A DNA stretch of 7,457 bases from an uncultured Thermomicrobiales bacterium. Lineage in GTDB: Bacteria; Chloroflexota; Chloroflexia; Thermomicrobiales; UBA6265. The DNA lies in NCBI GenBank assembly GCA_902806375.1, contig CADCWK010000110.1:1-7457 (forward strand), given 5' to 3'. Of this stretch, positions 5,388 to 7,457 are shown in pieces. The notes under the pieces are model-generated. The model saw nothing but the letters and a program-made list of their open reading frames with translations. It was not told where the DNA came from and did not search any database. Positions within the stretch are counted from its first letter, which is position 1. The number at the start of each line of letters is the position of its first letter. Made by a program: the position numbers and the translations under genes.

Positions 5388-5430
5388 CGTCGGGGAGTCG
5401 GCTGGTTGCTCGCCAGCCAACTCCCCGGCG
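5388..5430. other. Long hairpin, 18-position stem with 7-base loop
   Basis: The left arm is 5388-5405 and the right arm 5413-5430, around TTGCTCG. All positions pair except C5399/A5419, with one G-T wobble at 5390/5428. This is far more than expected by chance. It lies 136 bases after the stress-protein gene and 173 before the GntR gene, with no T-run next to it. It may be a strong terminator of GC-rich type, a small RNA or a protein site. Confidence 0.55.
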
Positions 5431-5556
5431 CCCTGCGCTCCGATCTCCAATGCGCTCGCAGAGCCTGCGGCTGGCCGATGGTTGCCACCGGGGCGACGCC
5501 GACCGGCCGTCTGCTCACCTGGTCCCTCTGGATAACACCACCGTCATTCGCTGGCA

Positions 5557-5572
5557 TGTGGTCTAGACCTCT
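5557..5572. promoter_or_regulatory. DasR/NagR-type operator (dre-like) upstream of the GntR gene
   Basis: The core GGTCTAGACC (5560-5569) is a perfect 10-bp palindrome. Over 16 positions (TGTGGTCTAGACCTCT) it matches 14 of the DasR-responsive-element consensus as I recall it, A(G/C)TGGTCTAGACCA(C/G)T; the mismatches are the first base and position 14. It ends 30 bases before the start of a HutC-type GntR regulator. HutC-family repressors commonly bind sites of GT-TA-AC type and often control themselves, so this is the likely autoregulatory site. Confidence 0.7.
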
Positions 5573-5602
5573 GGACCAGTCCCCGCCACCGAGGCGCTTC
5601 CG

Positions 5603-6457
5603 ATGACGGACCGCTCACAACCGACCGCCACGTGGACAGCCGACGACGTCGCGGTTGGCGCCGTCTCCCGGCTGCCAGGGCCGGTCGTGCTCGACCGCTC
5701 GTCGCCCGTCCCGCTCTACCACCAGCTGTCCGCGACGATCCGGCAGTTCGTCACCGACGGGCGGCTGCTGGCCGGGGAGCGGCTGCCGCCCGAGCGAGAG
5801 CTGGCCGAGATGGCCGCTGTCAGCCGGATGACGGCCCGGCAGGCCCTGGCGGAACTCGATCGCGGCGGGATCATCACCGTCCGGCACGGGGTCGGCACCT
5901 TCGTCGCCGCGCCCCGGTTCACCTATGACGCCATCCACCTCCAGGGCTTCACCGAGATGGCGGAGCAGTCTGGACTCACCGCGACCTCCCGGGTCGTGGG
6001 GCTGTACGTCGGCCCGGCCTCGCCAGCGGAGACGGCCGCCCTCGGGCTTCCGGACGGGACGGACCTGCTCCGGATCGTCCGGGTGCGGTCGCTTGGCGGC
6101 TCGGCGATCGTCCTCGAGACCAGCCTGCTCGACGCGGTCCGCTTCGGCGACCTGACCGACGAGGACCTGGGGCAGTCGCTCTACCGGTCCCTGGAGCGGC
6201 GCTTCGGCTTCCGGCTGACGCACGCCGAGGAGACGATCGAGGCCCGGCTGGCGGACGGGATGGAGGCGGAACTGCTCGGGATCGCGGTCGGCGCGCCGAC
6301 GCTCGTCGTCTCGGGGACGGCCTGGCAGGACGGGACGGCGGTGGCGGGGTTCCGCTCGGTCTACCCGGCCGAGCGGGTCCGGCTGGCGGTCACCAGTCAG
6401 CGTCAACAGCCCGGCGTCGATGCCGGCAACCAGTCGGTCAGCATGGTGCTGACCTGA
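5603..6457 (+). CDS. GntR-family transcriptional regulator, HutC subfamily (UTRA domain)
   Basis: The 284-residue cytoplasmic DNA-binding protein has an unconserved N-terminal 30 residues and then the winged helix (about 35-101). That part holds PLYHQLSATIRQFV (37-50), GRLLAGERLPPERELAEMAAVSRMTARQALAEL (53-85) and the wing VRHGVGTFVAAP (93-104). The ligand-sensing UTRA domain spans about 110-263, with ETSLLD (172-177) and ETIEARLAD (210-218). Such proteins are usually repressors released by a sugar phosphate or other small metabolite. GAGG lies 8 bases before ATG 5603. The C-terminal tail (264-284) is polar and poorly conserved. A DasR/NagR-like palindrome sits just upstream, hinting at an amino-sugar-type regulon including itself. 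A Gfo/Idh/MocA oxidoreductase follows after 58 bases and is probably co-transcribed. The effector is not known; the DasR link is inferred from the operator, not the protein. Confidence 0.93.
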   Translation: MTDRSQPTATWTADDVAVGAVSRLPGPVVLDRSSPVPLYHQLSATIRQFVTDGRLLAGERLPPERELAEMAAVSRMTARQALAELDRGGIITVRHGVGTFVAAPRFTYDAIHLQGFTEMAEQSGLTATSRVVGLYVGPASPAETAALGLPDGTDLLRIVRVRSLGGSAIVLETSLLDAVRFGDLTDEDLGQSLYRSLERRFGFRLTHAEETIEARLADGMEAELLGIAVGAPTLVVSGTAWQDGTAVAGFRSVYPAERVRLAVTSQRQQPGVDAGNQSVSMVLT

Positions 6458-6469
6458 CCCAGCCCACGG

Positions 6470-6489
6470 CACCGGCTGTCTGGCCGGTG
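6470..6489 (+). other. Small hairpin between the GntR and oxidoreductase genes
   Basis: CACCGGC and GCCGGTG pair perfectly around TGTCTG, 12 bases after the GntR stop and 26 before the next start. Without a T-run it is more likely an RNA-processing or stability stem within an operon, or chance, than a terminator. Confidence 0.3.
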
Positions 6490-6515
6490 ATGGCCTGTCG
6501 ATGAGGAACGCCCGC

Positions 6516-7457
6516 ATGGAGAAGATCGTCCGGATCGGCATCATCGGTTGCGGCAGCGTCTCGCGCGTCTACATCCCGCACATCCAGCGGCTCAACTACC
6601 CCCGGCCGATCAGCGAGATCGTCCGCGTCTGCGACGTCGATCCGGCCCGGGCCGACGTCGTCCGCGAGCAGTACGGCCTGACCGACTTCACCACCGACTA
6701 CCAGCAGATCATCGGTGACGCCAGCATCGACCTCGTCGTCATCCTGGCGCCGATGCAGGTCCACGGCCGGATCACCCGGGAGGCGCTGGAGGCCGGCAAG
6801 CACGTCCTGGTCGAGAAGCCGATGTCGATGGACCTGGAGGAGGCCGCCGGCCTGGTCGAGCTGGCGAAGACGAGTCCCGGCTTCCTGCTCTGCGCCCCCC
6901 ACGTCATCCTCAGCCCGACCTACCAGGCGATGTGGCGCCGGATCCACCAGGGCGACATCGGCGAGATCTACAGCGCCCGCGGCTTCTACGGCTGGACGGG
7001 CCCGAACTGGGGCGAGTGGTACTACCGGCCTGGCGGCGGCTCCATGTTCGACCTCGGCGTCTACAACGTCACCAGCCTGACCGGGCTGCTCGGCCCGGCC
7101 CGGCGCGTCACGGCCCTCAGCGGCGTCGCGATCCCGGAGCGCGAGGTCAACGGCAAGACCGTCCAGGTCGAGAGCCACGACAACGCGCACCTGCTGCTGG
7201 ACTTCGGCCAGACCCGCTACGCCGTCGTCACGACCGGCTTCACGATCCAGCGCTACCGGAACTGCGGCCTCGAACTCTACGGGACCGACGGCACCATCCA
7301 GATGCTGGGCGAGGACTGGGCGCCGAAGGGCTACGAGCTCTGGCGAAACGAGGTCGGCGCCTGGCAGGTCGTCGAGGACGGCAGCCACTGGCCGTGGTCC
7401 GACGGCATCCGCCACATGATCGAGTCGGTCCGGACCGGGACGAAACCGCTGATCACG
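6516..7457 (+). CDS. Gfo/Idh/MocA family oxidoreductase, C-terminus cut by window edge
   Basis: The 314 visible codons cover nearly all of a typical 340-400 residue family member. The N-terminal Rossmann fold begins RIGIIGCGSVSRVYIPHI (6-23) with the NAD(P)-binding GCGSVS loop. CDVD (39-42) ends the second strand, followed by DLVVILAPMQVH (72-83). The family EKP motif is VEKPMSM (99-105), where Lys101 is the catalytic lysine. The substrate domain has WYYRPGGGSMFDLGVYNVTSL (168-188); the position often held by histidine in the DxGxH pattern is Tyr183. ELYGTDGTIQML (253-264) is also typical. These enzymes oxidise or reduce sugars, inositols or sugar-like compounds with NAD(P). ATG 6516 is preferred with GAGG 9 bases upstream; an in-frame ATG at 6501 would add five residues. 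The GntR gene lies 58 bases upstream, suggesting a regulated catabolic operon continuing rightward. The substrate cannot be told. Confidence 0.93.
   Translation, partial: MEKIVRIGIIGCGSVSRVYIPHIQRLNYPRPISEIVRVCDVDPARADVVREQYGLTDFTTDYQQIIGDASIDLVVILAPMQVHGRITREALEAGKHVLVEKPMSMDLEEAAGLVELAKTSPGFLLCAPHVILSPTYQAMWRRIHQGDIGEIYSARGFYGWTGPNWGEWYYRPGGGSMFDLGVYNVTSLTGLLGPARRVTALSGVAIPEREVNGKTVQVESHDNAHLLLDFGQTRYAVVTTGFTIQRYRNCGLELYGTDGTIQMLGEDWAPKGYELWRNEVGAWQVVEDGSHWPWSDGIRHMIESVRTGTKPLIT

Larger units (their letters stand above)
5253..5602. other. 350-base gene-free region with several hairpins and the GntR operator
   Basis: No open frame here resembles a protein family; the short frames on both strands are Arg/Pro-rich GC shadows. 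What can be seen is a row of inverted repeats (5281-5303, 5352-5370, 5388-5430) in the first half and a DasR-type palindrome at 5560-5569 near the GntR gene. A structured RNA, terminators for the stress-protein gene, or part of the GntR leader are all possible. No tRNA or recognised riboswitch is present. Confidence 0.6.

Noticed and set aside
5615..6544. 309-codon minus-strand frame opposite the GntR gene
   Set aside because: Shadow of a recognised HTH-UTRA gene; no motif, biased composition.
6438..7415. 325-codon minus-strand frame opposite the oxidoreductase
   Set aside because: The plus strand carries an intact Rossmann fold and EKP motif; the antisense product is Asp/Ala/Val-rich with no family.

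Overview
The window is very GC-rich, with genes close together on both strands. It reads as a bacterial chromosome of the Chloroflexota (Thermomicrobia-like) or actinobacterial type. This rests on GC-biased codon use, GC-rich Shine-Dalgarno sites, an Ala/Pro/Thr-rich spacer behind the ModA signal peptide, and the gene content. The taxon is an inference; no rRNA or marker gene is present. I saw no transposase, CRISPR array, tRNA or prophage gene.

Left part (1-1264): the start of a molybdate-binding protein (ModA) runs leftward off the edge. Diverging from it is a stand-alone XdhC/CoxI N-terminal-domain protein. XdhC/CoxI proteins serve molybdenum hydroxylases, so the pair fits molybdenum uptake and enzyme maturation. 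The 288-base gap between them holds three dyad-symmetric sites, one promoter-like element and a possible 25-codon ORF.

Middle (1265-4546): a four-helix YqhA/UPF0114 membrane protein on the minus strand diverges from a two-gene plus-strand operon of bacterial PH-domain membrane proteins. These resemble Bacillus YdbS (one PH domain) and YdbT (three PH domains). The divergent gap holds a perfect 11-bp inverted repeat. The yqhA-like gene ends in an 18-bp in-frame tandem duplication that repeats the stop codon.

Right part (4547-7457): a universal stress protein gene has a good sigma70-type promoter and a strong ribosome binding site. It is followed by a 350-base gene-free stretch with several hairpins, one with an 18-position stem. 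Next come a GntR/HutC (UTRA) repressor and a Gfo/Idh/MocA sugar-type oxidoreductase that runs off the right edge; the two probably form a catabolic operon. Just upstream of the repressor lies a palindrome matching 14 of 16 positions of the DasR/NagR operator (dre) consensus as I recall it, which suggests autoregulation by an amino-sugar-type repressor.

I see ordinary families throughout. The most original material is in the intergenic dyads and the yqhA-like 3' duplication, not in an unknown multi-gene system.
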